From: Pseudozyma flocculosa PF-1
Taxonomy: Eukaryota > Basidiomycota > Ustilaginomycetes > Ustilaginales > Ustilaginaceae
Reading direction: 5' to 3'
DNA length: 64,000 nt
Assembly (NCBI RefSeq): GCF_000417875.1
Contig: NW_006920876.1
Coordinates: forward strand, 781,495 to 845,494
In this document: positions 52,232-64,000 of the stretch, one piece after another
How the letters are laid out: every line of letters begins with the position of its first letter
How positions within the stretch are numbered: position 1 is the stretch's first letter
Position numbers and translations under genes: made by a program
The notes under the pieces: model-generated
Told to the model about the DNA's origin: nothing
Database searches by the model: none
Seen by the model: the letters and a program-made list of their open reading frames with translations, nothing else

Positions 52232-55163
52232 CTAAGCCGACTTGCCCTCCCCGCCATGCTCAAACGCCTGGGCTATCAGCTGCGACACGGCGCCCAGGTA
52301 GCCGTCGTTTGTCTCGTTGCGGAAGACTGTGCGCGGCAGAGCCGGGCGAAGGGACGCGCAAGACCTCCTCGTCAGCTTCGCAGCCTCTCGACTAGCCGCC
52401 GCAACAGAGTAGGGGCCGAGCGCACTCACAAAAGAGGAGGCTCTCGCTCAGCCGCAGCACCTCGTCCTTGGTCAGCGAGGGTCGTCCGTCCGAGTGCAGC
52501 TCAAAGAACCACTGGATGTTGGCCATCACGTCGTCCTGGTTGAACATGACGGCGTCGAGGCCAGACACGATATCCTGTCGCGCGGCACGAGGGCGCAAGG
52601 GGAAGGACGGGGCAGCGGTGTGTATCAGCATCCCAGATCTCCTGCCTGGCCGATCAATGGACCGCACACACGGGCGCCGCCACGTACCTGCAGCGAAAGC
52701 GTGCCCTTCTTCTCCTTGTCCCAGAAGCGGAACAGCCTGGCGACCGTCTCGTGCTCTGGCACCTTTCTCTCGATGCGCTCCTGGAAGCCGTTTGAGACGA
52801 TAAACTCGTCGCGCGCCCACGTCGCCACCTCGCCGAGGAAGAGGCGGAATGTCCGGAGGTCGATCCGCATCTCCTTGTAGTCCGGCTCGCCCGCCGACGA
52901 GACGGGAGGGGCGGCCAGCGCCTTTTCGAGCACCTCTTTCGGGTCGTTGGCCACGATGCCCGCGTTTGGATTCGAGGCGGCCGTCTTGGCGTCGCCCGCA
53001 AAGCCAGGTGCGTGCCGTGCGCGGTAGATGGCCTCGACGACCTGGTCGTAGATGAGGCCACTGAGGGCACAGACGCCGCCGCAGCAGCAGCAGCAGTGCG
53101 GGAGTCGGGAGCAAGGAGAGGGTCTGGTCTCAGCATCCGCCTCCCTTTTTGTCTTCGCAGTGCCCTGCTGCACAGGCGCAACTCACACCTGGTCCTTCGT
53201 GAATCGCCCGTGGTCCTTGAGGTTGCGGATGGCGCTGCGCTTGGCAAAGAGCTCGAGCTCCTGGACAATCTCCTGGCGGAACCGCCTGCGCTCGCTGGCG
53301 ATGGTCTCGTCGGTGATGATGCCAAACTCGCGGAAGGCGACGACGAGCAGCTCCTGGAAGTTGGTGATCTGACGGTGCCGCGGGTTGGGGCTGTTGGGGT
53401 GGGCGCTGTCGCCGAGGGAGCGGAAGTAGGCCTTCATCAGGTTGATGAAGGCGCCGTCGTCGCTCACCTTGAGCAGCTCCTCGCCGTTGATCTTGAGGAT
53501 GGCGAGGCCGACCTGGAAGAGCACCTTGGGCCCCATGGCCATGAAGCAGTCGAGGATCCGGAACGCAAAGATCATGGGCATCGAGTTGATGTAGAGCGAC
53601 AGGAACCACGGCAGCGACGCCACCGACAGCTGGATGTCGGCCTTGACAAAGTGCTCGTGGATCATGGGCAGCGTGCGCTGCACCAGATGCTCAAACACCT
53701 TTTGGTCGAGCAGCGTCCCGGACATGGATTGGCTGCGCGGAGGTGGCAAGCGGCGGCGGCAGTGGCGGTGGCAGGCGGAGAGACAGTGCCCGTCGAGACG
53801 GTCAGCATGCCGTCTTCTCGACTGGCGAGCCCGACGCGCGACAGGCACTCACGTGTAGTATCCCGGCAGCAGACGCTCGCAGAGCATGTCGAGCAGCCAG
53901 AAACACTGCTCCTCGCTCATGTAGATGAGGATGGCGGCGACGACAATGTTCATGGCCTGGCAGTAGCCGAGCTCCGGATTTTTCCAGCTGTAGGCGACCA
54001 GCACGCGGCGCAGCGTCTCGATGCCCTCGGGCGTCTGGTAGGCCGGGTACTCGGGCAGGCTGCGGTTGAGGTCCTTTTCAATCTCCTCGGTGCTGGTGCT
54101 GACGACGCCGTCGTACTTTTTCAAGAGCGCCTCGTACTCGCCGGCGTGGGCGAAGCGGTTGTAGATGGAGCCGCTGGTGAGCTCCCACACCTCGCCGCGG
54201 AGCCGGTTGGGCAGGCCCACCTGGACGAGCCGGAGGAACTGAGGGTAGCGCAGCAGCGTGAGGTTCCTGCCGTGCGCCCGAAAGTAGTCGCGCCACAGCT
54301 TGACTTTGCTCTTTTCCCGCAGCTTCCTCGGGTCGCCGGGGAAGCCAAACGTGGCTCCAAGACCCGCGTGGTACGGCGGCTTCTCCTTGGCGTTGGCATT
54401 CGGCGCCGTCGACGCTGCTGTTGCCGGTGCCGCCCCTGTCGCCCCTGCTGCTGCTGCTGAGGAGGACTCGGCTTCGCTCTTCTCTGAAGCAGGTGTGGCT
54501 GCGGTGGCAGCGTCTGGGTTGTCGGGCTCCTGCGAGGGCGTCTCTGCCTTGTCCTTTTCGCTCTGCTCTGCGGCGGGGGTGGGTTCTGTCAGCAGCGTCT
54601 CGCTGTAGCAGCCTGCGAGGAAGGGCTTGAGCAGCTTCATGTTGCCGAGCTGGGCGCGCAGCTGGTCGCGGAGGACGCCGCAAAAGGCCTCGCATGTGGG
54701 CCGGAGGGCGTTCAATTGAAGGATCTGCCAGGGCGGAGGGGGATCAAGCATGACGACGAGACGCTTCGTCAGCCTCTTTGAGCGGGGCACGCGTTCACGA
54801 GAGGGTGGGACTTACGATCTTCATGCCGTGCCACACGACGATGCTGAGGGCAAATACGGTTCCCTTTGTGTTGAGCCTCTCCACACGCCTGACGCACCAG
54901 AGCGGGAGGTTCATCCTGCAGCTCCTGCCGCGGTCGCCCTGGCTGGCAAAGCATAGAAAGGACTGGGTGAGGGTGAGGCGTCCGGCGTAGACCTGCTCCT
55001 CTTGCGCGCCGTCTGCGGACGATGCCGAGAGCGAGAGGACGGCAGAGGAAATCTCTGCATCGGGGATGGGCGTCTCGCCGGCGGGCAGAGAGAAGGCGTG
55101 GGCAAAGAGCTGGGTGCGCGTGGGCGAGCGGTGGTCGCGCAGCGAGTGGGCGATGGTGGACAT
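52232..55163 (-). CDS. GRAM-TBC-EF-hand Rab GTPase-activating protein (Gyp2/TBC1D8-9 type)
   Basis: Six exons: 55163-54816, 54724-53853, 53732-53187, 53060-52688, 52574-52430 and 52326-52232; all phases close, 792 residues. GRAM-like N-terminus (about 50-116: YAGRLTLTQSFLCFAS, NLPLWCVRRVERLNT, ALSIVVWHGMKI). TBC domain begins near 285 (QVGLPNRLRGEVWELTSG). The Arg-finger motif is IEKDLNRSLP and the Gln-finger motif is LGYCQAMN; MSGTLLDQKVFEHLV and LSVASLPWFLSLYINSMP are also typical. The C-terminal part has EF-hand-like helices (LFRFWDKEKKGTLSLQDIVSGLDAVM) and ends FRNETNDGYLGAVSQLIAQAFEHGG. It should stimulate GTP hydrolysis by a Rab in endosomal traffic. An Ala/Ser/Glu-rich insert lies near 165-215. 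An upstream exon for a longer N-terminus cannot be ruled out. Confidence 0.88.
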
Positions 55164-55770
55164 TGTGACAGAGCAGAGGCGGCGGTCAGTGCTAAGACGG
55201 GACGAGTGAGCGAGCAGGTGGATCCTGGCGAAGGCGGCGAGGGCGTCGGCGCGCTTAAGACCTGCTTGCCATGACCCGGATGCGGTGAGGGCAGAGTGAG
55301 CGTGGGCGAGCGTGCGGTGCGTGTGGCGGCGATGGTTAATGTTTTTTGGCGGATGTTTGAGGTGCGATGGTGACGAGGCGATATGAGAATGGGAGAGAGA
55401 AGGAGACGGAGACGGAGAGGGAGAGGGAGAGAAGGAGGAGAAGGAGAGTGTGTGGGTGGTGAGAGGGCCCCGCCCGCAGTCTCGCACGGACTCCACTTTT
55501 GGCCATGCCCCCACGCTGGGCTGGGTCTGGCTTGGCCTGGCCCGCTGCCCGCTGCCCGCTGCCTCTCTCTACGGGAGGCTAAGCCTCCCCCTCGGATCCG
55601 CGCGAATTTTTGGGCAACCTTCCAGCCAGGGCCCTGCGCTCTCTCTCTCTGTCTCTCCCTCGCCCTCGCTCTCGCCCTCGCCCCCTTTCTTCGCTCGCCA
55701 CTGCCCTGCTTCTCTGCCTGCTCATCCTTTCATCCCCGCTCACCGCGCCCTCCCCGCGCAACCGACCACC
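55164..55770. promoter_or_regulatory. Divergent promoter between Rab GAP and TRM7, with purine-rich tract
   Basis: A 607-bp interval. GGAGA/GACGGAGA purine repeats (55392-55450) form the leader side of the Rab GAP; a CT-rich run (55640-55690) precedes TRM7. No coding segment recognised. Confidence 0.45.
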
Positions 55771-56835
55771 ATGGGCAAGTCATCAAAGGACAAGCGCGAC
55801 ATCTACTACCGGCAGGGCAAGTCCGAGGGCTACCGCGCCCGCTCCGCCTACAAGCTGCTCCACCTCAACGAGCAGTACGGCTTCCTCGGCGGCGCCGCCT
55901 CGTACTCGCTCCACGGCACCTCGGAGCCCGTGTCGCCCACGCCGCAGCGCGTCGTCGACCTCTGCGCCGCACCCGGTTCGTGGTCCCAGGTGCTCTCCAA
56001 CCGCCTCGCCGCCGTGCCCGACTCGCACCTCGTCTCGGTCGACTTGCAGGCCATGGCGCCCCTCCCCGGCGTCACCCAGATCATCGGAGACATCACCACC
56101 GCCTCGACCGCCGACGCCGTTTCGCGCGCCCTCGCCTCGTCCGGGTCAAGTTCCGCCTCATCTGCCTCGCCCGCCAACGGCAAGTCCAAGGCCAAGGCCA
56201 AGGCGCAGCTCATCGTGTGCGACGGCGCACCAGATGTCACGGGCCTCCACGACCTCGACGAGTACCTCCAGTCGCAGCTCCTCCTCGCCGCCACACAGAT
56301 CACGCTGCGCCTGCTCGAGCGCGGCGGCACCTTTGTCGCAAAGATCTTTACCCAGCTGCCCCAGGCGCGCGCCGGCTGGGCGCAGAAAAACGAGCTGCAC
56401 GGCGCCCGCCCGGGCACCAGCGGCGCCTTTCTCGCCAGCCAGCTGCGCTGCTTCTTCGACCGCGTCGAAATCGCAAAGCCCAGGAGCAGCCGTGTCGGCA
56501 GCGTAGAGCATTTCGTCGTCTGCCAAGGCTTCCGGCCCCCCGCGGGCCTCCCCGCCTCCGTATGCCCCGAGTCGCAGCGCGATGCCGCTCGGGGTAATGC
56601 TGCTCCCGCTGACGGCGACGACGGCGACGACGATGATGACGATGCTGTCCGCGAGGGGCTCGTCGAGCTGGTCGAGAGACTCAAGGGTGAGATGGCCGCC
56701 GTCCTCGGATACAGCGGGCCATCCGGCGCACAAGGAGGGACAGGCGCTGGCGCTGGTGCAGCCAACCCGAACCTCGTCAAGGTCGTCCCCTTTGTGGCCT
56801 GCGGCGATCTCAGTGGCTTCGACCAGGTGGCCTAG
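55771..56835 (+). CDS. TRM7: tRNA 2'-O-ribose methyltransferase of the FtsJ family (anticodon loop)
   Basis: Single exon, 354 residues. Starts [29 protein letters not shown], the Trm7 hallmark, with the first Lys of the K-D-K-E tetrad in SAYKL. SAM site [17 protein letters not shown]; Asp in [12 protein letters not shown]; Lys in [10 protein letters not shown]; Glu in [12 protein letters not shown]. Trm7 methylates riboses 32 and 34 of tRNA-Phe, Trp and Leu in the cytosol with Trm732 and Trm734 partners. Compared with yeast there is a short Ser/Ala/Lys insert (about 125-148) and an acidic insert ([11 protein letters not shown], about 280-292) in the C-terminal part. Confidence 0.94.
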   Translation: MGKSSKDKRDIYYRQGKSEGYRARSAYKLLHLNEQYGFLGGAASYSLHGTSEPVSPTPQRVVDLCAAPGSWSQVLSNRLAAVPDSHLVSVDLQAMAPLPGVTQIIGDITTASTADAVSRALASSGSSSASSASPANGKSKAKAKAQLIVCDGAPDVTGLHDLDEYLQSQLLLAATQITLRLLERGGTFVAKIFTQLPQARAGWAQKNELHGARPGTSGAFLASQLRCFFDRVEIAKPRSSRVGSVEHFVVCQGFRPPAGLPASVCPESQRDAARGNAAPADGDDGDDDDDDAVREGLVELVERLKGEMAAVLGYSGPSGAQGGTGAGAGAANPNLVKVVPFVACGDLSGFDQVA

Positions 56836-57020
56836 CCGCCATGCCCGGCGACCGACACGACCCTCGCCGGCCGCGGCCGGCGATGATACCTCCACAGCCG
56901 AGGCGTCAGCGACGACCACCAAATCCCCACCTCATGTACGACTATCCTCTGTAATTCTAGACGCCAGGCGCTGGCCCCCCTCTACAAGAACCTTCTATGC
57001 ACCTCGGCAAGCCGGATGGC

Positions 57021-58112
57021 TCACTGCTGGTGCCACTTGGACACGCTGCTGTTTTCCCAGAACTCGCCCGTGACGCCCTTGAGGTCCTGGAGCGCCAGGT
57101 GGACGGGCGTGGCGGCGCCCTCGTCGATCGACTTGACGCCCCTGCCCTTGGTCATGTCGGTGTTGACGTCTGCGGAAGCGAGTGGGTTGGCGACGGGCGA
57201 CAGACAGGTGGAAAGGGGCGGGTCAGCAAGACGAGGTCAACGTCACCCGGTGGGATGGATTGGAGAAGCTGCGCCGGCGACGACGACTCACAGCCGGGGC
57301 AGCAGGCATTGACGGCGACGTTCTTGCCTGCCTTTTTGTAGTCTGCGTCGAGGATGCGGGTGTAGGCGATGAGGGCGCACTTGCTGGTCGAGTAGGCGGC
57401 CGACTTCCAGCCCTTGTCCTGGCAGTGGCCGTTGCGGACGTCGGCCTCGTAGTCTGCGACGATGGCGTCGACGTCGGCCTCGGTCTTGGCGTCGAGGAAG
57501 CGCTGGGTGACTTCGGGGCCGTAGCCGCGCAGGATGCCGGCCATGGAGGCGACGTTGACGATCCTGCCGCCGTCGCGGACGGGGATCGACTTGATGACGT
57601 GCTTTGTGGCGTGGTAGTTTGTGGCCATCGTGTTGCGGATGACGTCGGCGTCGAAGCCGTCGAGGGCGATGCCGGCGTTGTTGATGAGGACGTCGATGCC
57701 GCCCTGGTCGGCGTAGCGCGACTGGATCTCGGCACTGGCGCGCTTGATCGATTCCGGGTCGCTGATGTCGAGCTGGAGCGGGGTGATGGTGACCTTTGCG
57801 GCGGACGAGGCCAGCTCCGAGAGGATCGAGTCGCGCGCCTTTTGGCCGTTGTCGAGGGTGCGGGAGCCGAGGAGGATGGTGAGGGGCGAGCCCGATGCGC
57901 CGACGGCCGACGACGGGTACTCGTTGGCCAGGCGGCGGACGATGCCGTAGCTGTCGGGGGGTGAGGCGAGCGACGAGGCGGAGTGCAAGGTGCGAGGAGA
58001 GGTAGGGAGCAAGAGACCGTCAGCGAGGCGCCGGATCGTCTGCGGGGACGAGGCGTCGAGAGGATGCTCACCCGATGCCCCTGTTTCCTCCGGTTACAAG
58101 TGCGATGGTCAT
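57021..58112 (-). CDS. Short-chain dehydrogenase, carbonyl reductase (CBR1) type
   Basis: Three exons: 58112-58072, 57950-57292 and 57169-57021; phases 2 and 1 close, 282 residues. NADP-binding TGGNRGIGYGIVRRL is split across intron 1. LLGSRTLDNGQKA, LDISDPESI and LINNAGIALDG follow. The catalytic Ser is in VNVASMAG and Tyr/Lys in AAYSTSKCALIAYTR. The C-terminus CCPGYVNTDMTKGRG and DEGAATPVHLAL is typical of CBR1-like enzymes that reduce carbonyls with NADPH. The insertion between Ser and Tyr segments (GPEVTQRFLD...GHCQDKGWKS) is also as in that group. Its physiological substrate is unknown. The leader contains a GGTGT pentanucleotide repeat. Confidence 0.9.
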
Positions 58113-58640
58113 GGCGGTGTGGTGTGGTGTGGTGTGGTGTGGTGTTTGGCTGGTGGAGAGGCGAGAGCAGTAGCGATGGTGGTGGTGGTGGTGGTAGAGG
58201 AAGCCGTCGTGGTGGACACGGGGTGAGAGGGTGAGTCTTTGCCAGGAAGAAAGGGGTCAGGCAAGGCTTGACGACGCCTCGGTGGCTGCCAAACGCTGCT
58301 GCTTACCTGGGTCGATGTGGCCCCCCAGGGTCCAGCCGGCGGGGCGAGGCCGAGGTAGGCCGAGAAGCGGTCGGTGGCCGCGGGGACGCTGGCCTGCAGT
58401 CGCAAAGTGGAGGCAGAGGGGAGCGTCAGGCTGGACTGACGTCGGCTGCCACGACGGCGCGCCTCGTTGCGGTGGTTTCGGTCCTGGACTGACCTCGCTC
58501 ATCGCTGCTTGGCTTCTCCTCTCCTCGCCCTCCCTCGCCCGCCTCGCATCCAGCCGCCAACCCCCAACAGCCTGCCTCCTCGATCTCGTAGACCACATCG
58601 GCGTCTTCTCGCAAACCCGCGCGCAAGCCCAACCCTCCTC
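58113..58640. promoter_or_regulatory. Divergent promoter between SDR and OMA1
   Basis: A 528-bp interval between divergent starts containing the GGTGT repeats. No coding segment recognised. Confidence 0.4.
58118..58195. repeat. GGTGT and GGT repeats in the SDR leader
   Basis: Five to six GGTGT/GTGTG units (58118-58144), then eight GGT/GTG triplets (58172-58195), directly upstream of the SDR start codon. Confidence 0.85.
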
Positions 58641-60096
58641 ATGGCCCATCGACGCCTGCCTTCGATCCTCGGGTCACCCGTGCCAACCTGGCGCAGCATC
58701 CAGGGCTCCAGCGCCTCCCAACGGTTGCCGTCCCAGGCCATCCGCCCCCTGCGCACCTCTTCGGCCCCGCGCGCAACCTACCGCCGCTTTGGTCAGCCCG
58801 CCCCGTCGTCGTCGCCAGCACCACCGCCGCAATCGCACAACGCTGCACCAACGCCACTCAACCTCCAGACCTTGCAGGACATCCTCGTCCAGCGCACCCG
58901 CGCAAACGCCGGTGGCGGCGGAGGAGAAGGAGGAGGCGGCAACCGTAGACCGCGCGGCAGGGGCTTCCAGTCGCGACCCACGCTCCTCTTCGTCGTCGGC
59001 GGCGGCGCGGGCGTCTACTACCTCGTCCACCTCGAGCGCGTCCCCGAGACGGGTCGCTGGCGCTTCATCGACGTCAGCCGCGAGCAGGAGGTCGCCATGG
59101 GACAGGATTCGTACCGCCAGGTGCTCCAGCAGTACCGCGGCAAGATCCTGCCCCCCAACCACCCGCACAGCCGCCATGTCAGAAAGACGGCAGAGAGGAT
59201 CATCGCCGCCCTCGAAGATGGTCAGCACTCGGACGTCAAGCACGGCTCCGTCGACGCCGCCCTGGGCAGCAGCGGCGGCGGCGGCGGCGAGTCGAGCTTC
59301 TTTGGCGCCACTGCCTCCGACGGCGGGCCCCGGCCAAAGACCGACTGGGAGTTGTTTGTCATCGACGAGCCGTCGGAGAAAAACGCCTTTGTGCTGCCGG
59401 GGGGCAAGGTCTTTGTCTTTACCGGCATCCTGCCCATCACGGCCAACGACGACGGCCTGGCCACGGTGCTGGGCCACGAGGTGGCGCACCAGGTGGCGCG
59501 CCACAGCGCCGAAAAGGTGTCGGGCTACAAGGTCCTGATGTTTGGCGCCCTCGTCCTCGAGTCGCTCCTCGGCATCGACGCCGGCCTCAGCCGCACCGCC
59601 CTCACCCTCCTCCTCTCGCTGCCAAACAGCCGCAAGACGGAGCTCGAGGCCGACCAGATCGGCCTCTCGATCATGGCAAAGGCGTGCTACGATCCGCGCG
59701 AGGCCGCCAGGCTGTGGCAGCGCATGCAGCAGTCCGAGGGCGAAGGCGGCGGCGGCGGCCTGGGCGACGCGGCAAAGGCACTGCTCTCGACGCACCCGGT
59801 CAGCAGCCAGCGGATCAAGAAGATGCAGGAATGGGTGAGTGTCGAGTCGACGGAGCGAGGGCGGCGACGCGGCGGTAGGACTAGTGCTCGAATGGCGACG
59901 GTGGCTGACTGGCCTCGACCCTCTTGGATCTGCACCTCGTTCTTGCTCTGCCCCACCTCGTCCGGCCTTTCCGGCGCACCCGCAGCTTCCCGATGCCATG
60001 TCGACGCGCTCGCAGTCGGGCTGCCCCAACCCAGACGACGTGTCGGGCTTCCGCAGCGTCGTCGGAGGGTCGAGGTTCGGCAGCGCCTTTGGGTAG
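58641..60096 (+). CDS. OMA1: OMA1-type mitochondrial inner-membrane zinc metalloprotease (M48)
   Basis: Two exons: 58641-59834 and 59986-60096; phase 0, 434 residues. Arg/Ser-rich presequence-like N-terminus (about 1-60), a Gly-rich stretch, then one membrane helix (TLLFVVGGGAGVYYLVHL, about 114-131). DVSREQEVAMGQDSYRQVL and NAFVLPGGKVFVFTGIL precede the zinc motif LGHEVAHQVARH (HExxH near 279-283); the third ligand Glu is in KTELEADQIG (about 334). OMA1 acts in inner-membrane quality control and stress-activated cleavage. The region between the helix and zinc site holds a Gly/Ser insert (about 208-220). The C-terminal exon (PDDVSGFRSVVGG) is poorly conserved. Confidence 0.92.
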
Positions 60097-62079
60097 ACGC
60101 TGGAGATGACCGCGAGAGTGCGACGTCGGACGCCACCGCGTCGTTGGATGGAGCGGGATCGACGTGGCGTCTCGCAGCCCGCCGTGGACCTGTCTGTACT
60201 TGTATCTGACCCGACTCGCCCTTCAGCCGCGAGGCAGAAGAATGACAAGAAGCCAGCTTCTGGGGCTAGACCACGTATTGCCCCGCGCTGTCGAACCCTC
60301 GTCGGGTCGTGGGATCGGCGAGAGACGAGATCGATCTGGGCCATGAGTGAGTCGCGGTGGGTGCGGGATCGGTGGAATCGACATGTCGACGCGATAGAGG
60401 CGAGGCCAGGCCAGCAGGGCGAGGCGGGGCGAGGCGAGGCAAGGCGAGAAGTCGGCGATCAAGGCGATGTGGACCTCCTTGCGCCGAGGCGCAGACAGCC
60501 AGCGGCCTAGGCTAGGCTGTGCCACCGCTGCCACGGCTGCCCTCGCGGCGGTGGTACCGGCAGCGCGATATCCAAGTGAGCCTCGACTCGAGCCGGCTTG
60601 CGGCAGGACCATCGAAGACCGACTAGTCGGCTTCTCCTGGCCATACATGTAGCAGGCTGGCCGGGCGGCGGTGGCGCGTGATGGATGGTGTTGGACGGGC
60701 CGACGGGCAGGCCAGCCAGCCTGGCCATTTCAAAGTCAAGGCCAGCAGCCAAGTCAAGATGAAATCGAGGCAGGGGGGCCAGCTTGCTTGCTTGCTTGCT
60801 GGCTTGCTTGCTTGCTTGTGTTGCTCGTCCGACCGCGACTTGAAATTCCGAAATGCCCGGCGTGCGGGGGAGGAAGCAAGTTGGGCTCGAATACAAACCG
60901 AAGTTGTGATGCGTGCTTTTGAAATTTGTAGTCGACGCGCTGGCAGGCTTGAGTGCGAGGCGGGATTTCCCCTTTTGCCGCGAAGCGAAATAGGGAGCTC
61001 GGTCGAGCCAGCCAGCCAGCCAGCCAGGGAAAGCCAGGCCAAAAAGGTGGGCGGCCCAAGCGGCGGGCGGCCAGGCTCAGCAGGCGAGGGCAGCCAAGCA
61101 CGGCAGCCAGCCAAGACGGGCAGCAGCAGGCGGCCTAGCCCCACCTCTCTGCGGGCGGCAGGCCTGGCTGCGTGCGTGTGCGCCTGCTCTCACCTCCTGG
61201 CCCTGGCCCTGGCCCTGGCTCTGCCTCTGCGTGGCCCACGCTCGCGCCCTGCCTCGAGTCTTCTCGGGCCACCTCTTTGCCTTTCTCCCTCTTCGTGCAC
61301 GCCACCCTTCGCTCGTCCAATCGACCCCGTTCCACCTTGGCAGCCACCTTCCAACTGAACCCTTTCCGTCGCTCTGCCACCCCCATACCATCGCGCCGCC
61401 GCTGGTCCACGCCCACGCCCGTCTGTCCTCGCCTCGTCTTGTCACGACTCGCCCCGCCCTGGCTCTTGTCCCACCACCAGTCGGACCCCTCTCCCCCCGC
61501 CTCACGACGACGACGACGACGACGACGGCCAACGAATAGCCACCCTTGGCCCGTCTTGACCCACCGGCACGAACACATTCACGTCTACGACGACCGACCC
61601 TCCGGACCTTAGGCAAAGAGCACTGCCGTAGTGCAAAGACCAAGAGAAGGCAGCAGCAGGCTGGCTTGCACCCACTCCCCCGCATATTTCCCTCGTCCTG
61701 CCTCGCTCAGCGGCCATCGGCTCCTTCCATTTGCTCCCATCAACCCACTGCACTCGACTCAGCTCTAAGGCCATTCTTGCCGAAGCCGTCCTCGACAGTC
61801 CGGCCACCGACCCCGTCAATCCGTCCTAGCGCATTCTCGGCCAAACACTGCACTGCACTGGCCCCTTCCGCCCGGCACCACCACCTGCGCTATTATCGCC
61901 ACTCGCACCTCCGCTCCATCTGCTCTGCCCGCCCCCGCCGCAGAGCGTGGCCTGATCAGACGCCCCCCCGCCGTCGATCGCAACAGCGTCGCCCCCCTCG
62001 CCGCCCTCCCTCGTTCCCCCGGCGTAACCTGACCCTGCTCCCGGACCCGGTCCCCTACCGCCGCTCACCTCTGCCCGCC
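60097..62079. other. Upstream region of calcineurin A; no supported gene
   Basis: About 2 kb without a recognised coding segment. Contains CTTG repeats (60784-60820), CAGC/GCCAG repeats (61009-61030), CTGGCC repeats (61196-61220), ACG triplets (61503-61530) and a pyrimidine-rich leader (61960-62075). A leader intron is possible but cannot be placed. Confidence 0.5.
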
Positions 62080-64000
62080 ATGGCCGCACCCCAGCCCACC
62101 GAGAGGCAGCAGCGCCTGGTCAAGGCCATTGGCCAGATCACCAACAAGCAGGTGGTGCCCGAGATCGACTTCACCGTCCACACCACCGACGACGGCACCC
62201 AGGTCTCGACCCAGGAGCGCGTCATCAAGGACGTGCAGGCGCCCGCGTTCCAGAAGCCCACCGACGAGCAGTTTTTCAGCGCAAAGGATCCGTCCAAGCC
62301 CGACATTGCCTTTCTCAAGAACCACTTTTACCGCGAGGGCAGGCTCACCGACGACCAGGCCAAGTTTATCCTCACCCGCGCCACCGAGGTGCTGCGCCAG
62401 GAGCCCAACCTGCTCGAGGTCGATGCGCCCATCACCGTCTGCGGCGACATCCACGGCCAGTACTTTGACCTGATGAAGCTCTTCGAGGTGGGCGGCAACC
62501 CGGCAGAGACGCGCTACCTCTTCCTCGGCGACTACGTCGACCGCGGCTACTTTTCCATCGAGTGCGTCCTCTACCTCTGGGCGCTCAAGATCTGGTACCC
62601 CGACACCCTCTTCCTGCTGCGCGGCAATCACGAGTGCCGCCACCTCACCGACTACTTCACCTTCAAGCTCGAGTGCAAGCACAAGTACTCGGAGGAGATC
62701 TACGACCTGTGCATGGAGTCGTTCTGCGCGCTGCCGCTGGCGGCCGTCATGAACAAGCAGTTCCTCTGCATCCACGGCGGCCTGTCGCCCGAGCTGCAGA
62801 CGCTCGACGACCTGCGCAGCATCAACCGCTTCCGCGAGCCGCCCACCCACGGCCTCATGTGCGACATCCTCTGGGCCGACCCGCTCGAGGACTTTGGCCA
62901 GGAAAAGACCAACGAGAGCTTCATCCACAACCACGTCCGCGGCTGCTCGTACTTTTTCACCTACAACGCCGCGTGCCAGTTCCTCGAGCGCAACCAGCTC
63001 CTCTCGATCATCCGCGCCCACGAGGCCCAGGACGCCGGCTACCGCATGTACCGCAAGACCAAGACGACGGGCTTCCCGTCGGTCATGACGATCTTTTCGG
63101 CGCCCAACTACCTCGACGTGTACAACAACAAGGCGGCGGTGCTGAAGTACGAGAACAACGTCATGAACATCCGCCAATTTAACTGCACGCCGCATCCCTA
63201 CTGGCTGCCCAACTTTATGGACGTCTTTACCTGGTCGCTGCCGTTTGTGGGCGAGAAGATCACCGACATGCTCATCGCCATCCTCAACATCTGCAGCAAG
63301 GAGGAGCTCGAGGAGGAGGACGAGGAGGACGAGATCCCCGTGACGCCGACGTCGACGTCGGAGGAGGAGGGGAGCGCCGAGCGGCGGGCCGTCATCAAGA
63401 ACAAGATCCTGGCCGTGGGGCGCATGTCGCGGGTGTTTGCGCTGCTGCGCGAGGAGGCGGAGCGGGTGTCGGAGCTCAAGGGCAGCCAGGCGACGGGCAA
63501 GCTGCCGTACGGCACGCTGGTGCTCGGGTCCGAGGGCATCAAGGACGCCATCGCCAACTTTGACGACGCGCGCAAGGTCGACATTGAAAACGAGCGGCTG
63601 CCGCCGGACCTCATCGACGCCGACGAGGCCGGGCCCGCGTCGCCCGCGGGAGAGGGCAGGGTGTCGTCGCCGTCGATGGACGACTTTTCCGGATCGAGCA
63701 CCACGTCGCCGACGGCGTCACCCAAGACGCCCAGCTCGCCCATGGCCGGCGGCCACCGGAGGGGCCACTCGAGGTGCGTATTAGGGGGTGGAGTGGAGGG
63801 GACTGTGGCTGCGTCGGCCGGTGCGTCGGCCGCTGCGGGCTGCGGATGTCGGGCCGTTGCTGACTTTCCTACGAACGTCTCTCTTGCCCCTTGTTCCCTG
63901 CCACTCCCTGCTCGATCGCCCTTTGTCCCGTTTTCCTGCACCGCACCGCAGAACTTCGTCGCTGGGCACGACGATGTCGTCGCCGTCGAACCGGCGCCGT
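62080..64000 (+). CDS. CNA1: Calcineurin A, catalytic subunit (partial, 3' end beyond window)
   Basis: Exon 1 62080-63773, exon 2 from 63952 to the window edge; about 581 residues are visible. This is a Ca2+/calmodulin-dependent Ser/Thr phosphatase (PP2B). Phosphoesterase motifs: [14 protein letters not shown] (about 121), [13 protein letters not shown] (about 147), [15 protein letters not shown] (about 182), CIHGGLSPE and [15 protein letters not shown]. The calcineurin B-binding helix follows ([18 protein letters not shown]). The calmodulin-binding segment is near 435-470 ([32 protein letters not shown]). The autoinhibitory region starts near [25 protein letters not shown]. The N-terminal extension (about 60 residues) is typical of fungi. 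The catalytic part is in one exon; the only visible intron is in the Ser/Pro-rich tail. Confidence 0.95.
   Translation, partial: MAAPQPTERQQRLVKAIGQITNKQVVPEIDFTVHTTDDGTQVSTQERVIKDVQAPAFQKPTDEQFFSAKDPSKPDIAFLKNHFYREGRLTDDQAKFILTRATEVLRQEPNLLEVDAPITVCGDIHGQYFDLMKLFEVGGNPAETRYLFLGDYVDRGYFSIECVLYLWALKIWYPDTLFLLRGNHECRHLTDYFTFKLECKHKYSEEIYDLCMESFCALPLAAVMNKQFLCIHGGLSPELQTLDDLRSINRFREPPTHGLMCDILWADPLEDFGQEKTNESFIHNHVRGCSYFFTYNAACQFLERNQLLSIIRAHEAQDAGYRMYRKTKTTGFPSVMTIFSAPNYLDVYNNKAAVLKYENNVMNIRQFNCTPHPYWLPNFMDVFTWSLPFVGEKITDMLIAILNICSKEELEEEDEEDEIPVTPTSTSEEEGSAERRAVIKNKILAVGRMSRVFALLREEAERVSELKGSQATGKLPYGTLVLGSEGIKDAIANFDDARKVDIENERLPPDLIDADEAGPASPAGEGRVSSPSMDDFSGSSTTSPTASPKTPSSPMAGGHRRGHSRCVLGGGVEGTVAASAGASAAAGCGCRAVADFPTNVSLAPCSLPLPARSPFVPFSCTAPQNFVAGHDDVVAVEPAP

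Overview
This window is nuclear DNA of a fungus. Almost every gene has short GT-AG introns (about 50-200 nt), the base composition is GC-rich with many triplet and tetranucleotide microsatellites, and the gene set is eukaryotic and fungal: an endopolyphosphatase, SHY1/SURF1, twinfilin, a MYST acetyltransferase, calcineurin A, EMC2, and tRNA genes with introns. Gene density, GC content, secreted dibasic-site proteins and intron style suggest a basidiomycete, probably a smut-like Ustilaginomycotina. That placement is inferred from style, not from a marker gene. All exon structures below come from reading splice sites and checking that phases close. None is transcript-supported.

Layout. 1-2.66 kb: no gene, simple repeats. 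2.66-9.07 kb: endopolyphosphatase (+), a TEN1-like OB-fold protein (-), a UDP-GlcNAc transporter (+) and an Ala/Ser-repeat GPI-type wall protein (-). 10.84-12.47 kb: SHY1 (-). 14.89-16.29 kb: a secreted protein with many dibasic sites (+). 16.3-20.7 kb: the largest stretch with no supported gene. 20.68-25.03 kb: an RRM plus split-YTH RNA-binding protein (+). 26.77-27.84 kb: a secreted TRI14-like protein (-). 29.8-31.4 kb: glutaredoxin-like (+) converging on a roadblock dynein light chain (-). 31.8-32.3 kb: tRNA-Cys and tRNA-Gly. 32.95-41.28 kb: twinfilin (+), MYST acetyltransferase (-) and a carnosine N-methyltransferase homologue (+). 41.59-46.19 kb: Mn superoxide dismutase without a presequence (-), tRNA-Gly(GCC) (+), then a divergent RpiB-like (-)/TIM-like (+) pair whose shared upstream region contains a 63-nt assembly gap. 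46.5-51.9 kb: a 74-residue membrane protein built from six exons (-), EMC2 (+) and a Gly-rich secreted protein (+). 52.2-60.1 kb: a GRAM-TBC-EF-hand Rab GAP (-), Trm7 (+), a carbonyl-reductase-type SDR (-) and OMA1 (+). 62.08 kb to the end: calcineurin A (+), running off the window.

Most genes are housekeeping and unrelated to each other; they alternate in strand, giving several short divergent promoters and convergent ends. The most suggestive functional pairing is the divergent RpiB-like/TIM-like pair. It resembles, in family composition, the two isomerases of bacterial erythritol catabolism. Four secreted or wall-directed proteins (8.2, 14.9, 26.8 and 50.6 kb) are the lineage-specific part of the window. 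The TRI14-like gene has no other trichothecene-type gene near it.
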